From Papaver somniferum (lineage: Eukaryota; Streptophyta; Magnoliopsida; Ranunculales; Papaveraceae): a DNA stretch of 64,000 bases. This document shows positions 1-12,990 of this stretch, piece by piece; position 1 is the first letter of the stretch; each line of letters opens with the position of its first letter. A program made the translations under genes and the position numbers. The stretch lies in NCBI RefSeq assembly GCF_003573695.1, contig NC_039366.1:159220770-159284769 (forward strand). The letters run 5' to 3'. The notes beneath the pieces were generated by a model. That model saw nothing but the letters and a program-made list of their open reading frames with translations. It was not told the origin of the DNA and made no database searches.

Positions 1-1641
1 ATGTCATTCCAAAAGGAACAACAAGAGCGACCTTGCTTTTACAAGAAAAGAAGGATTTCTTTGGAAACCCTAAAACTCCCAAGAGAGACACGAACGTTCG
101 TGGACTAGTTGAAAATAACAGATCAGAAGAGAACCAAGAAGAATAAAGTACTCTCTGTTTTCATATATCCCTCATCATCATGACTCAATAATTAAAAATT
201 TAATCAGATCATAAGAAGGGGATACAAGGAAACAAGGAGTCACGAAGTGACTCTACTTTCACAACAAAAGAAAACAGTATAGTCAAACACAATACAAATG
301 AAAAACTACAGTGGACTTGAGGATCTCCCAAATGTCATTCTTGCATCTCTCAAGTTAGATACAAGAATGAAATTGCCTACGATTAGGTAGTCAAGTGAGA
401 TGAAATCCCACTATGAGTATTGAGAGATGAGTTGTGAATTTCATCTGAAAGTTTGAACCTGATATTCCTTACCTTCTTTCTTATTCTAGAAGAATAACCT
501 TGTTAGGTGATCCATCAGAGAAGTTTTTCCAGAGGATTAAGTCTAGGACCTCTAGAAATTGGTTCCAGAGGATTAGAAGAGACATGTGTCCACCATCTAG
601 ACTTAGATTTACCAGACTTACTCTCATAAATACTGGGAATGTGTGTTTTAGCGGTGTAAGAATTTGTACCATACGGAGAGACACGATTCCTGTGGGATTT
701 CGAGATGAGTGACCATTGAAATCCATTTTATGAGAGTCTTGTTTTTCCGCAGGAATGAAATCCATTTTAGTGGTCATTAGAGAGTTTACTCTGTCGACAG
801 TGAAAAGAAGTAGATTTTGAAGATCAGAAATCTGTTTCTTTCTAGCAAAACAATGTAAAACATGATGATTCTTTTTCCAACGAAGGAACAAGTTCATGGA
901 AGAGATACATTGGTAGGCACTTGTTTTAAGTTCATATATCCCTATTAGAAGACTACAAGAACCACGAATATTTCTTAGCAGAAACTTCCTTTGGAGAACA
1001 TCTCTTCGTGTAATGCAACTTCACTTGAGGATTAGTGATTGGCATAGAAGAACATTTTCTCATGCAAACAGAGTTTTCCTTTTTCAAGGAATTGTATTGC
1101 TCCTGGGATAAGAGAAGAGACACAACCAGTCTTTCTTTTTCAACACGAAGACTGTTCAGATCAGATGAATGAGTCTCGATCAAACGCTTTTCTCTGACTG
1201 AATTTTCTTTAACAATATTCTCAAGAGTATTAATCCTATCACGCTGAAGAGCAGATTCTTGAATGAGTTTCTAGATATTGTTAGAGAAGGCTTCAGTAGT
1301 ATAGTATAGTTCCCGTTCTCGACCAAGAGACTTTTTAAATTCATCCAGGAGTTGAGCATGATTGTAATAATCAATTGACTCAGCCGAATTTTTTTGAGTT
1401 CTGGTGAAATTCCTTTTAGCTTCTGTCATGATGTCAACTGTCTCGTTTCTGCCTCGGGATTCGGAAGAATCAAATAAGGAGTTATCCTTTAAGGGAAGCC
1501 CAAGACATTTGACATAGTTAAAAGCATTAGAAGACATATTGTTTATGAGTAACACAGAGATAAACTTCTGTCCACGGAGTCAGATCGCTATAAACACAAA
1601 CTTATGAGGTCTTGAACATGTTTGCATACTCTAATACCAAT
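1..1641 (-). mobile_element. Interior of a family S copia-like element, 3' part, minus strand
   Basis: Read on the minus strand, this is the interior of an element whose 5' LTR is at 1642-4061. Next to that LTR, at about 1629-1640, is a degenerate initiator-Met primer site (TGGTATTAGAG instead of TGGTATCAGAGC). The far end (positions 1-60) matches, in reverse complement, the sequence just before the polypurine tract of the other S element at about 42155-42215; GGTCGCTCTTGTTGTT is shared exactly. The interior is therefore only about 1.65 kb, too short for copia pol. A gag-like ORF with stops lies at 953-1537. A further open stretch at 481-897 has no motif I recognise. The 3' LTR should lie just outside the window. 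Confidence 0.6.
953..1537 (-). pseudogene. Gag-like coiled-coil ORF, interrupted
   Basis: One minus-strand frame runs from a Met at 1537 (protein begins MSSNAFNYVK) to a stop at 953, broken once by a TAG at 1271-1273. The two halves (about 88 and 105 codons) are in the same frame. The second half is rich in Lys, Glu, Leu and Arg and looks like a coiled coil (segment RVEKERLVVSLLLSQEQYNS). Position just inside the 5' LTR and coiled-coil character fit a copia gag. No CCHC knuckle is seen before the frame ends. It does not resemble by eye the gag of the other S element at 38645-40015. The gag assignment is inferred from position and composition. Confidence 0.4.
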
Positions 1642-4061
1642 TGAAAAAGCGGGGGTCTAACAACCTCACCCAATATTACGCTTAGCAATCTGTATGGACT
1701 AACTCCAATATACTTTCAAGAGAATCAACTAGATAGTCAAACTCAATCTTAAGAAAAAGTATATCGAAGAGTTATATCTCAATTTCTCAATTCAATCCGC
1801 AATCAAACAAATAGGAATTTGCGAGCCTGATTGAATATAAGAGAAATAACTTGAACGGTACCAAAGACCAATGTTCAAGGATCAATCAATTTCAGTCAAC
1901 AACCAAAGGTTGGATATACCAATTGATCGATTCAAAGCACAACCTGTGATATTTCAATTATATAACAAAATATAATGCAGAAAAGAAATAACACAGATAC
2001 CAGAAATTTTGTTAATGAGGAAACCGTAAATGCAGAAAAACCCTGGGACCTAGTCCAGATTTGAACACCACACTGTATTAAGCCGCTACAAATACTAGCC
2101 TACGACCAATGAACTTCGGACTGGATTGTAGTTGAGCCCTAATCAATCTCACACTGATCAAGGTACAGTTGTGTTCCTTACGCCTCAAGAACCACGCCGG
2201 ATTCTGCGCACTTGATTCCCTTAGTTGATCTCACCCACAACTAAGAGTTGCTACGACCCAAATTCGAAGACTTTATAAACAAATATGTATCACACAAAAA
2301 AGTATATTGAATAGATAAATTTTTCTCCGACAGAAATACCTACGAGTTTTGTTCCACCTTTTGATAAATTAAAGTGAACAGATTGATAATCCAGACTTAT
2401 ATTCCCAAAGAACATACTAGTATTTTTCAATCACTTCACAATAATCTTAATCGATTAGCGAAACAAGATATTTTGGAATCACAAACGATGAGACGAAGGT
2501 GTTTGTGACTACTTTTCAATCTTGCCTATCGGAGATAAAATCTCGAGCAAATTTTAAAGAAGATAGTACTCAATTACGATAGAAAACAGCAAGATCATAA
2601 CAAGCAACTATAGAGAAAATAGTTGGGTCTGGCTTCACAATCCCCATGAAGTCTTCAGTCGTTAACCTACAGGGTTTCGTGAAAAACCTAAGGTTAAAGG
2701 AGAATCGACTCTAGCTTATGCAACATGTATCACACAGGAGGTGTGGGGATTAGGTTTCCCAGTTGTTAGAGTTAACCTTTATATAGATTTCAAATCAGGG
2801 TTTGCAATCTAAGTTACCTTGGTAACAAAGCATTCAATATTCACCGTTAGATGAAAACCTGATTAGATTCAAGCTAATATCTTTTAACTGTTAGATCGAA
2901 CTTAGCTTGTTATACACAAATGAAATGTATCTTCATTTAGGTTTGAGTAACCGTACCTAAACGTGTACACTTAGTCGGTTCAACAATATTTAACCATTGG
3001 TTAGCCATATGAGCACTTTCATATCAACCTTATTCATCTTTACAATAACTAGTTCAAATGACTCAAATAAAACTAGTTAGAGAGTTGTTCAATTGGTTAG
3101 ATCTCATAGAAATATACAAGACATAATTGAAGCAAAATCGATTTTGATTCACTCGAATCAATTCATGAACATCATAGCCACGGTTTTCAAAAGATTGCAT
3201 TCCTTATTATATAAATGTTTTAGTTCATGAAAAAACCGATTTTAGAAAGTAACCTACTTAAGTATGCAAACGGGTACGCATACCTAAGTAGCTGGACCGA
3301 GTTTGGTTACGCAAGTATGCGTACGGGTACGCATACCAATTCATACTTCCAAACACCATAAGAAATTCACGGAACCCAATTTCCGCCAGTACGCGTACGG
3401 GTACGCATACCTTAGTTCCAGACTTCCAACAACCAACCAGTACACGTACGGGTACGCATACTTAGGTTCCCGGTTTTGGATTTTACACAAATGTGAATAC
3501 ACACTATGTTTATATCCAAACATGGTTACTTGTTCTAAACTCTCATTTCAATCATTGAAACTTTCTTAGAGGATGACAATAGTTGTTATCCACAAACTAT
3601 TAGCATCAAAGCAATTTTCAAGTTATTGAAATAATCAATATGACTTTCGTCAAGAGTAAAGATAAACTTGGTTAAAACGAAATCTTACCAACACATGTTT
3701 CGAGAAATAGATGAGTGAGTTAAACGCAGCTCGAAATAACAAATGTATATAATTGAAGTCTATATAGCAATACGGCTTTTGTCTCAAATAGGAGATATAA
3801 TAGATATACTTTTGAATGATAGATAAGTTCAAGTCTCCACATACCTTTAGTTGATGAAGTTCCACAAGTTCCCTTGAGTAGTTATTCGTCTTTATTCGAT
3901 GAACGCACCGTGGAGTCTAAAGCTCAACTACACTTGTTATCCTAATCCGAGACATATCTATAAGTAGACTAGAAATCAAGACTTATAGGTTTGGCAACTA
4001 AACTTGACAAACAAGCTTGAGATAGCAATGCTTGCGAGTTCGACCGAGCAGTGCTCTAACA
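1642..4061 (-). repeat. Family S LTR copy 1 (2420 bp)
   Basis: On the plus strand it runs from TGAAAAAGCGGGGG to GAGCAGTGCTCTAACA, so it begins TG and ends CA. It matches the LTR copies at 17395, 21195, 32698 (opposite strand) and 36911 (partial, opposite strand). In element orientation it ends at 1642 next to the degenerate primer site, so it is the 5' LTR of the minus-strand element. A TATA-like stretch (CTTTATATAG, about 2779) corresponds to the TATA boxes of the other copies. A palindromic micro-repeat array lies upstream of it at 3262-3461. Confidence 0.85.
3262..3461. repeat. Four 22-bp near-palindromes in the S LTR U3
   Basis: Four units lie at 3262-3283, 3315-3336, 3389-3410 and 3440-3461. 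Each has the form 10-bp arm, GG, 10-bp arm. The second unit is a perfect inverted repeat: GTATGCGTAC, GG, GTACGCATAC. Units are spaced about 50-75 bp apart with unrelated sequence between them. The same position in the LTR at 21195-32372 carries four related units (31521-31713). They sit upstream of the TATA-like box in element orientation, so a cis-regulatory role is possible but unproven. Confidence 0.85.
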
Positions 4062-5906
4062 TAGAGTACTCTTTATGGTGAGAACGAGTTAGATCTTGGT
4101 AGAATGCGGATGAGGCGGGCTTCAACAATTTCAAAGGGATTTCTGTAAGAGATTCGGGTGTAGAGACAACTGACCGACATGAGGGTAATTTCACAGAACT
4201 CGTATCTTGACTTCGAACGAGACACTTACCGATGAATTATATAACGAGAATGATAACTCCAAACGGTCTTGATTATGATGATTTTGTAAACCTGGGAAAC
4301 TTGGTGACAACCAGTGAGAATCTCTAGGCTCAATTCTGTCAGAATCTGTCGGGGTGAGTTGAGTTCAAGTCCTCGTATTTTAGAGTGTTTCTTAATCTGG
4401 AATGAAGCATGGTAAATGAAAAGATGGAACATGCTAATAAGGTGTCTCGAGATGCAGAGGCCAAAGTGAAGTGGCGGAACATGAAGAATGAGATTTTCTC
4501 TAGGGGGCTCTATCGAAAGATTTCCCCAGGGTTGAAATTTTCTCTCTCTGGACCTTTTCCATATGCATTTGATAAAAGAATGGGACCCTCATGAGTTCGA
4601 ACTTGATGAAAACCCTAGATTTCTCTGTCAGGTATGCGAGTAGGTGAAAACTTAAGTTAAATTCGTAATAGAAGTTCCTTCCTTGCGCGATCCTGACTCC
4701 AGAGGATGTAAATACTTCATTTGACGTCTGATTTCAGTGGTTGACCCCAATTATCGAACAGAAAAGACCCAACCTTCATCTATTGGAGAAAAATTAGGAT
4801 TTCGAGCTTGTTTTTGGTGATATGTCCATATGAAGTTGAACTTGGATTCCAGATCTATTTAGCAACAATTCATTCAAGTGTTTTGATGATATCTCTTGGA
4901 TCGTGTATTGAAACATCATGCCCTTTTAACACATGGTAGGATAGACATGGACGGATACTTTTATCAATGGCGCGTTGTCGAATTCTCTACCCATTTGTCT
5001 TAGTTCGTCGAGTCATATGACTAAAGTATGAGTCGTGTCTGAGTAGAGTAGAGACTATAGGCTCCTCTTCAAACCGATTGTGAACCCTAGTTGGCTCCTG
5101 CATGCGTTTATTACTGAGGGATAATTTGAATATTTTTTCTACTTGATATAGTTCTGGTGCACGCGTATAAAACCCTAAAACATTTTATCTTCAGTCAGGA
5201 TCCGGGACATGGTTGCAATTGTTGAGTACAAATGCTGACGGAAAAGAATTCGACGAGACCAGAGAGAGATGCGAGATTTCTCGAGATAAGTCCCCTTCAC
5301 GATTTTAAAGGTCGATCTCTAGTTACCTAATCCCAAGTAATAACATGCTGTGTTGTGGGTTTGGGAGTTGAATGGTCTTGGTGTGTCCCGATCTTTTGAG
5401 ACTCCTACGCTGATTGTTTCTAAATCTGTTATATGAAAACAGGATGTCTGGGCCACCTCCTGTTGGCCATGCAGGTATGTGACACATGATTCTCCGTTAG
5501 TCCCCAGTTTGATATAAGAATAGGGATTCCCATTGACTCAGGACGTTTGGAAAATGAAATAAGACCCTTGTAGCATACGAGATTCAGTATTCAAGGCGGG
5601 CAAGCGATAATTTGTGGGCTGGAGACGTCTTTGGAGATTCATGTCGAGGTATTGCCGCATGTGTCTTTATGGACAAGATGAAGTTGTTGTTACGCCTCTA
5701 CAAGGTGTCTTGACAGGGATTCATGTGAACTTCTGTAGTAAAATTACCCGTTCAGATTTAATTTTCTTTTGGGAGGATGCTCAACCGAACTTGAGAGTAG
5801 TATATGCCTTCTGGTACAATTAAGGTAATAGATACATTCAGGTCCAATTACGCAGTCGATTTTTATTTGTTTTATTATGGAAGAGTTCTCTGGGAATATG
5901 CTAGGT
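4062..5906. other. Unassigned interval with possible splice-like signals
   Basis: No long ORF and no repeat matching the rest of the window. Two places look like exon borders: CAG followed by GTATGC at 4629-4637, and a 32-nt segment at 5443-5474 bounded by a pyrimidine-poor ...AAAACAG acceptor-like end and a GCAG/GTATGT donor-like end, reading MSGPPPVGHA in one frame. Short open stretches exist at 4409-4594 and 5614-5823. The interval was cut by the array at 5912-17231 and appears to continue at 17237-17394 and 20695-21194. It may be the remains of a gene or an old element. Confidence 0.25.
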
Positions 5907-5911
5907 AATTC
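5907..5911. repeat. Left target-site duplication of the array (aattc)
   Basis: aattc immediately precedes the first TGTAAGG and recurs at 17232-17236 after the last GTCACA. A 5-bp duplication is usual for LTR-element integration. Confidence 0.85.
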
Positions 5912-7830
5912 TGTAAGGACCCTCAAGATCGTCAACGTTATTAGACCAGTCAAGAGACGTTTTAGCCGTTAATGACTCGATTAGATTAACACGAACTTTA
6001 TTCAATAGAAATTAATTTAACGACGATCTAGATACGAAACTAGTATCACTAGTTAGGTCTCGAAAAGTAATACACAATAGACTATGCGAGTGTGTCAATC
6101 GGTTATAGAACGAAGAAGATTTCATCAGATTTGTATGAAGGGAAAAATAGTAATTTTGTTTCAGACCTAGGCTTCCCTTAGCCAGAGCGTTGGGTGACTA
6201 AGTAAATCTTGATGGATAAACTTCAACCATCGAACCGAAGAAAGTCATTTTCTTCTTCCTTCTTCATCTTTCTTCTCCTTCATTCTTTTCCCTTTGTTTC
6301 TCCTCCATGTCTCTCTGTCGATCCTAGATTAGAGAATTTAATCTTGAATCTTGCTTGAGTAAGCTTAGGAGTTTGGTAATCTGATGGTGCTGAAGTTGGA
6401 TGAAGAAGAAATTATGGATCAAAGAGAAACAGATAGTTAGGGTTTCGATTGGAGTTCTAGTTATGAAGGAATTGATTAACTAAATGAGGATTTGGGTGGT
6501 TGGTGATGATGAACAAAGTGGTTTGATGTTTAATTGAAGTTCTGAAGATGTTTGGAAGATGAATTGAAAAATTAGGGTTTCATTCAAAATTCATAAAGTA
6601 ATTGGGAGATGGAATTGATGATTTAGGAGGACGATTAGACATGGGTTTTGAGTAATTGAATGGTTGGGGGTGGATTTACAAGTGAAGTTCGGTCTCAATC
6701 GATGAAGCTCATGGTGATGACCAATTCTAGGGTAAGAGAAGATTACTCTAGAGATTCAATAGCAGTAATCGATGTTATAGAAAACTCACAAGGTATTAGG
6801 GTTTGTTCTTGAGTACTTTGGGTGAGTAGAAGCAGAGGAAATGATTCTGGGTTTAATTGGTCTTGAAGAGGATTGTCTTGAGGTAATTTTCTTTCTCTGT
6901 AAATTTAATGAAGTTATTATTCTTTATATTGATAATCAAGTTGAGCTGTTGTGGATGTATGAATATGGAGCTATAGATGTATGTTTAGGAAGTTAAAGGT
7001 GTTGGTGTTGTCTGTGAGATGATGAAGTTGGCAGGGTTGTACAGTAGGTGTTTTTGTAAGGAATGAGATGGAGATGGTAATAAGACTGAATGTAGTGGTG
7101 ATAATGTAATGGTGATGCAGATGGTATGAGCCGAATGTGTCTAGGTTTGGAACTATAAGGTAGTGATGCTGAGAGTTGCAGTTGATGCTAATTGAGTTGA
7201 TGGTGTTTTAGAGAACTGTTTACAGGTTGAATGTACTTAGGATTTGAACTGTGTATGGATTGAAGATAGTTATATCTTGAGTTACAGAGAGTTGGGTTGA
7301 GAAAAAATTGAAAGGATTGGTGGTGGAGGTGTGTTGAATCAATTAGTGATTTAGGAATGGAGATTACAGTTGGGTGGTACTGCTGAGTTGAGAATGAAGT
7401 TGCAAGTGTTATGGGTGACTATACTAAAAGTGTAGGAGCTACAGTTTGGGTTAGTGATTACTTCTAGGTTATATGTTTCCATTGGGCACCCCTTTGGGAT
7501 GATGTGCTCACTCGTTCCCACTTCAGTTTCAATAATCAGAAGATATGGTGCGCGTGAAGATATCTGTTATCGTAGCTTAAAGCTTTTTGCGATGTTAAAG
7601 ATATTACAAATCTTTTATATATCTTTATTCTTTATTATTTTTTGTAAAACAACACATTAATATATTCATATCACAAGAGAGTTCTTCATTTATACAATAT
7701 TAGAGTGTATGGTTTTTTTTCAGGATTAGCTTATGTAACTGAGTTTTCTTAAGATCGGTAATACAGGTTTGATGCTTCAATTAGGTTGTAATCCTATTAG
7801 CTAACCAAGTGATTATGTTGGGGAGTCACA
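5912..7830 (+). repeat. Array LTR 1 (1919 bp)
   Basis: Starts TGTAAGGACCCTCAAGATCG, ends GGGGAGTCACA. It is the most diverged of the short LTRs (many scattered differences and small indels from LTRs 2 and 3), so it did not take part in the latest duplication. It is followed by the best-preserved primer site of the array. Confidence 0.9.
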
Positions 7831-8500
7831 AGTTGGTATCAGAGCTCACTATTAGATCTTACATGGGCAACAATAGATGATAACTAGTATCAGTTAGTGA
7901 ATTATATTAGTTTAGAAATGGATTGGACCGTGAGATAAATCTTAATCATTAAAAGCTATCAAGAACTAAAAGATTATTGGATGATTGATTTGTTTTTCTT
8001 GTTGAGTGTACATTTTAAGAAGTAAAAATTGTAGGTTGAACCAATTATATTATGCTTTAGAAGCTGTCAGGGATTTAGAGAATAAGTAGTTTATAGTTTT
8101 TCTACCACGTAGTCAATCCAAGACTGAAAAATTAGTGAGGTTAATTGTTCTAATAGATCCCAAATTCACTTTGAAACTTATTGCGTAGCTTTACATATAT
8201 CTAGAACCATTAATCTATTGAAGTAGAAAGTTAGTGTGAGGAACATAAATTTCTCTATTTGTTAACATTTAAATTAGTTGAACCTAAAGCCAAAAATTAT
8301 AGTTGTAGAAAACCATATAGGTATGTGTTTCATTTCTTATTATTTCGAACTCTTGAAATGAGTTACCTTTTCGCGCGTATGTAAGTATGAGCAGTACTTA
8401 CAATTAGTCGAGAGATAGTTTTTCTCTATAAGGTGGGGAGTTTTGAAGACTAGAAGTATGGATTGATTTTCGAGGACGAAAATATATAAGGTGGGGAGAA
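7831..8500 (+). other. Array interior 1 (670 bp, non-coding)
   Basis: AT-rich sequence with the primer site at its start and the purine tract AAGGTGGGGAGAA at 8488-8500. No ORF longer than a few tens of codons on the element strand and no retroviral motif. The same 670-bp length recurs at 10411-11080 and 12991-13660. Confidence 0.85.
7834..7845 (+). promoter_or_regulatory. Primer-binding site, intact (initiator tRNA-Met)
   Basis: TGGTATCAGAGC three bases after LTR 1. This complements the 3' end of plant initiator tRNA-Met, the usual minus-strand primer for chromoviruses. The matching sites after LTR 2 (10414-10425) and LTR 3 (12994-13005) read TTGTATCAGATC, with two shared mutations. Confidence 0.85.
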
Positions 8501-10410
8501 TGTAAGGACCCTCAAGCTCGTCAACGTTATTAGACCAGTCATGAGACGTTTTAGCCGTTAATGACTCGATTAGATTAACACGAACGTTATTCAATAGAAA
8601 TTAATATAAAAACGATCTAGATACGAAACTAGTATCACTAGCTAGGTCTCGAAAAGTAATACGCAATAGACTATGCGAGTGTGTCAATCGGTTACAGGAC
8701 GAAGAAGATTTATCAGATTAGTATGAAGGGAAAAATAATAATTTTGTTTCAGACCTGGGCTGCCCTTAGCCAGAGTGTTGGGTGAGTAAATCTTGATGGA
8801 TAAACTTCAACCATCGAACCGAAGAAAGTCATTTTCTTCTTCCTTGTTCTTCTTTCTTCTCCTTCATTATTTTCCATATGTTTCTCCTCCCTGTCTCTCT
8901 GTCGATCTTAGATTAGAGAATTTAATCTTGAATCTTGCTCGGTTTGGTAATCAGATGGTGCTGAAGTTGGTTTAACTTTAGATGAAGAAGAAACGATGGA
9001 TCAAAGAGAAACATATAGTTAGGGTTTGAATTGGAGTTCTAGTTATAAAGGAATTGATTAACTAAATGAAGATTTGGGTGGTTGGTGATGAAGAACAAAG
9101 TGGGTGGATGTTTAATTGAAGTTCTGAAGGTGTTTGGAAGATGAATTGAAGAATTAGGGTTTCGTTCAAAATTCATCAAATAATTGGGAGTTGGAATTGA
9201 TGATCTAGGAGGACGATTAGACATGGGTTTTGAGTAATTGAATGGTTGGGGTGGATTTACAAGTGAAGTTCAGTCTCAATCGATGAATCTCATGGTGATG
9301 ACCAATTCTAGGGTAAGAGAATATTACTCTAGAGATTCAGTAGCAGTAATCGATGTGATAGCAAATTCACAAGGTATTAGGGTTTGTTCTTGAGGACTTT
9401 GGGTGAGTAGATACAGAGGAGATGATTTTGGGTTGAATTGGTCTTGAAGAGGATTGTCTTGAGGTAATTGTCTTCCTCTGTAAATTTAGTGAAGTTATTA
9501 TTCTTTATATTGATACTCAAGTTGAGTTGTTGTGGATGTATGAATATGGAGCTTTAGATGTATGTTTAGGAAGTCAAAGGTGTTGGTGTTGTCTGTGAGA
9601 TGATGAAGTTGGCAGGGTTGTACAGTAGGTGTTTTTGTAAGGAATGAGATGGAGATGGTAATAAGACTGAATGTAGTGGTGATAATGTAATGGTGATGCA
9701 GATGGTATGAGCCGAATGTGTCTAGGTTTGAAACTATAAGGTAGTGATGCTGAGAGTTGCAGTTGATGCTAATTGAGTTGATGGTGTTTTAGAGAACTGT
9801 TTACAGGTTGAATGTACTTAGGATTTGAACTGTGTATGGATTGAAGATAGTTATATCTTGAGTTACAGAGAGTTGGGTTGAGAAAAAATTGAAAGGATTG
9901 GTGGTGGAGGTGTGTTGAATCAATTAGTGATTTAGGAATGGAGATTACAGTTGGGTGGTAGTGCTGAGTTGAGAATGAAGTTGCAAGTGTTATGGGTGAC
10001 TATACTAAAAGTGCAGGAGCTGCAGTTTGGGTTAGTGATTACTTCTAGGTTATATGTTTCCATTGGGCACTCCTTTGGGATGATGTGCTCACTCGTTCCC
10101 ACTTCAGTTTCAATAATCAGAAGATATGGTGCGCGTGAAGATATCTGTTATCGTAGCTTAAAGCTTTTTGCGATGTTAAAGATATTACAAATCTTTTATA
10201 CATCTTTATTCTTTATTATTTTTTGTAAAACAATACATTAATATATTCATATCACAAGAGATTTCTTCATTTATACAATATTAGAGTGTATGGTTTTTTT
10301 CAGGATTAGCTTATGTAACTGAGTTTTCTTAAGATCGGTAATACAGGTTTGATGCTTCAATTAGGTTGTAATCCTATTAGATAACCAAGTGATTATGTTG
10401 GGGAGTCACA
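8501..10410 (+). repeat. Array LTR 2 (1910 bp)
   Basis: TGTAAGGACCCTCAAGCTCG to GGGGAGTCACA. Together with interior 2 it forms a 2580-bp unit (8501-11080) that differs from the next unit (11081-13660) at only four positions by direct line-by-line comparison. Confidence 0.9.
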
Positions 10411-11080
10411 AGTTTGTATCAGATCTCACTATTAGATCTTACATGGGCAACAATAGATGATAGCTAGTATCAGTTAGTGAATTATATTAGTTTAGAAATG
10501 GATTGGACCGTGAGATAAATCTTAATCATTAAAAGCTATCAAGAACTAAAAGATTATTGGATGATTGATTTGTTTTTCTTGTTGAGTGTACATTTTAAGA
10601 AGTAAAAATTGTAGGTTGAACCAATTATATTATGCTTTAGAAGCTGTCAGGGATTTAGAGAATAAGTAGTTTATAGTTTTTCTACCACGTAGTCAATCCA
10701 AGACTGAAAAATTAGTGAGGTTAATTGTTCTAATAGATCCCAAATTCACTTTGAAACTTATTGCGTAGCTTTACATATATATAGAACCATTAATCTATTG
10801 AAGTAGAAAGTTAGTGTGAGGAACATAAATTTCTCTATTTGTTAACATTTAAATTAGTTGAACCTAAAGCCACAAATTATAGTTGTAGAAAACCATATAG
10901 GTATGTGTTTCATTTCTTATTGTTTCGAACTCTTGAAATGAGTTACCTTTTCGCGCGTATGTAAGTATGAGCAGTACTTACAATTAGTCGAGAGATAGTT
11001 TTTCTCTATAAGGTGGGGAGTTTTGAAGACTAGAAGTATGGATTGATTTTCGAGGACGAAAATATATAAGGTGGGGAGAA
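10411..11080 (+). other. Array interior 2 (670 bp, non-coding)
   Basis: Same layout as interior 1, but its primer site reads TTGTATCAGATC. It ends with the purine tract GGTGGGGAGAA just before LTR 3. Confidence 0.85.
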
Positions 11081-12990
11081 TGTAAGGACCCTCAAGCTCG
11101 TCAACGTTATTAGACCAGTCATGAGACGTTTTAGCCGTTAATGACTCGATTAGATTAACACGAACGTTATTCAATAGAAATTAATATAACAACGATCTAG
11201 ATACGAAACTAGTATCACTAGCTAGGTCTCGAAAAGTAATACGCAATAGACTATGCGAGTGTGTCAATCGGTTACAGGACGAAGAAGATTTATCAGATTA
11301 GTATGAAGGGAAAAATAATAATTTTGTTTCAGACCTGGGCTGCCCTTAGCCAGAGTGTTGGGTGAGTAAATCTTGATGGATAAACTTCAACCATCGAACC
11401 GAAGAAAGTCATTTTCTTCTTCCTTGTTCTTCTTTCTTCTCCTTCATTATTTTCCATATGTTTCTCCTCCCTGTCTCTCTGTCGATCTTAGATTAGAGAA
11501 TTTAATCTTGAATCTTGCTCGGTTTGGTAATCAGATGGTGCTGAAGTTGGTTTAACTTTAGATGAAGAAGAAACGATGGATCAAAGAGAAACATATAGTT
11601 AGGGTTTGAATTGGAGTTCTAGTTATAAAGGAATTGATTAACTAAATGAAGATTTGGGTGGTTGGTGATGAAGAACAAAGTGGGTGGATGTTTAATTGAA
11701 GTTCTGAAGGTGTTTGGAAGATGAATTGAAGAATTAGGGTTTCGTTCAAAATTCATCAAATAATTGGGAGTTGGAATTGATGATCTAGGAGGACGATTAG
11801 ACATGGGTTTTGAGTAATTGAATGGTTGGGGTGGATTTACAAGTGAAGTTCAGTCTCAATCGATGAATCTCATGGTGATGACCAATTCTAGGGTAAGAGA
11901 ATATTACTCTAGAGATTCAGTAGCAGTAATCGATGTGATAGCAAATTCACAAGGTATTAGGGTTTGTTCTTGAGGACTTTGGGTGAGTAGATACAGAGGA
12001 GATGATTTTGGGTTGAATTGGTCTTGAAGAGGATTGTCTTGAGGTAATTGTCTTCCTCTGTAAATTTAGTGAAGTTATTATTCTTTATATTGATACTCAA
12101 GTTGAGTTGTTGTGGATGTATGAATATGGAGCTTTAGATGTATGTTTAGGAAGTCAAAGGTGTTGGTGTTGTCTGTGAGATGATGAAGTTGGCAGGGTTG
12201 TACAGTAGGTGTTTTTGTAAGGAATGAGATGGAGATGGTAATAAGACTAAATGTAGTGGTGATAATGTAATGGTGATGCAGATGGTATGAGCCGAATGTG
12301 TCTAGGTTTGAAACTATAAGGTAGTGATGCTGAGAGTTGCAGTTGATGCTAATTGAGTTGATGGTGTTTTAGAGAACTGTTTACAGGTTGAATGTACTTA
12401 GGATTTGAACTGTGTATGGATTGAAGATAGTTATATCTTGAGTTACAGAGAGTTGGGTTGAGAAAAAATTGAAAGGATTGGTGGTGGAGGTGTGTTGAAT
12501 CAATTAGTGATTTAGGAATGGAGATTACAGTTGGGTGGTAGTGCTGAGTTGAGAATGAAGTTGCAAGTGTTATGGGTGACTATACTAAAAGTGCAGGAGC
12601 TGCAGTTTGGGTTAGTGATTACTTCTAGGTTATATGTTTCCATTGGGCACTCCTTTGGGATGATGTGCTCACTCGTTCCCACTTCAGTTTCAATAATCAG
12701 AAGATATGGTGCGCGTGAAGATATCTGTTATCGTAGCTTAAAGCTTTTTGCGATGTTAAAGATATTACAAATCTTTTATACATCTTTATTCTTTATTATT
12801 TTTTGTAAAACAATACATTAATATATTCATATCACAAGAGATTTCTTCATTTATACAATATTAGAGTGTATGGTTTTTTTCAGGATTAGCTTATGTAACT
12901 GAGTTTTCTTAAGATCGGTAATACAGGTTTGATGCTTCAATTAGGTTGTAATCCTATTAGATAACCAAGTGATTATGTTGGGGAGTCACA
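11081..12990 (+). repeat. Array LTR 3 (1910 bp)
   Basis: Near-identical to LTR 2 (for example ATAAGACTAAATG here against ATAAGACTGAATG there, at 12249 and 9669). Confidence 0.9.

Noticed and set aside
7834..7845. TGGTATCAGAGC as part of a tRNA gene
   Set aside because: Only the 3' complement is present, with no tRNA body around it; it is the primer-binding site.
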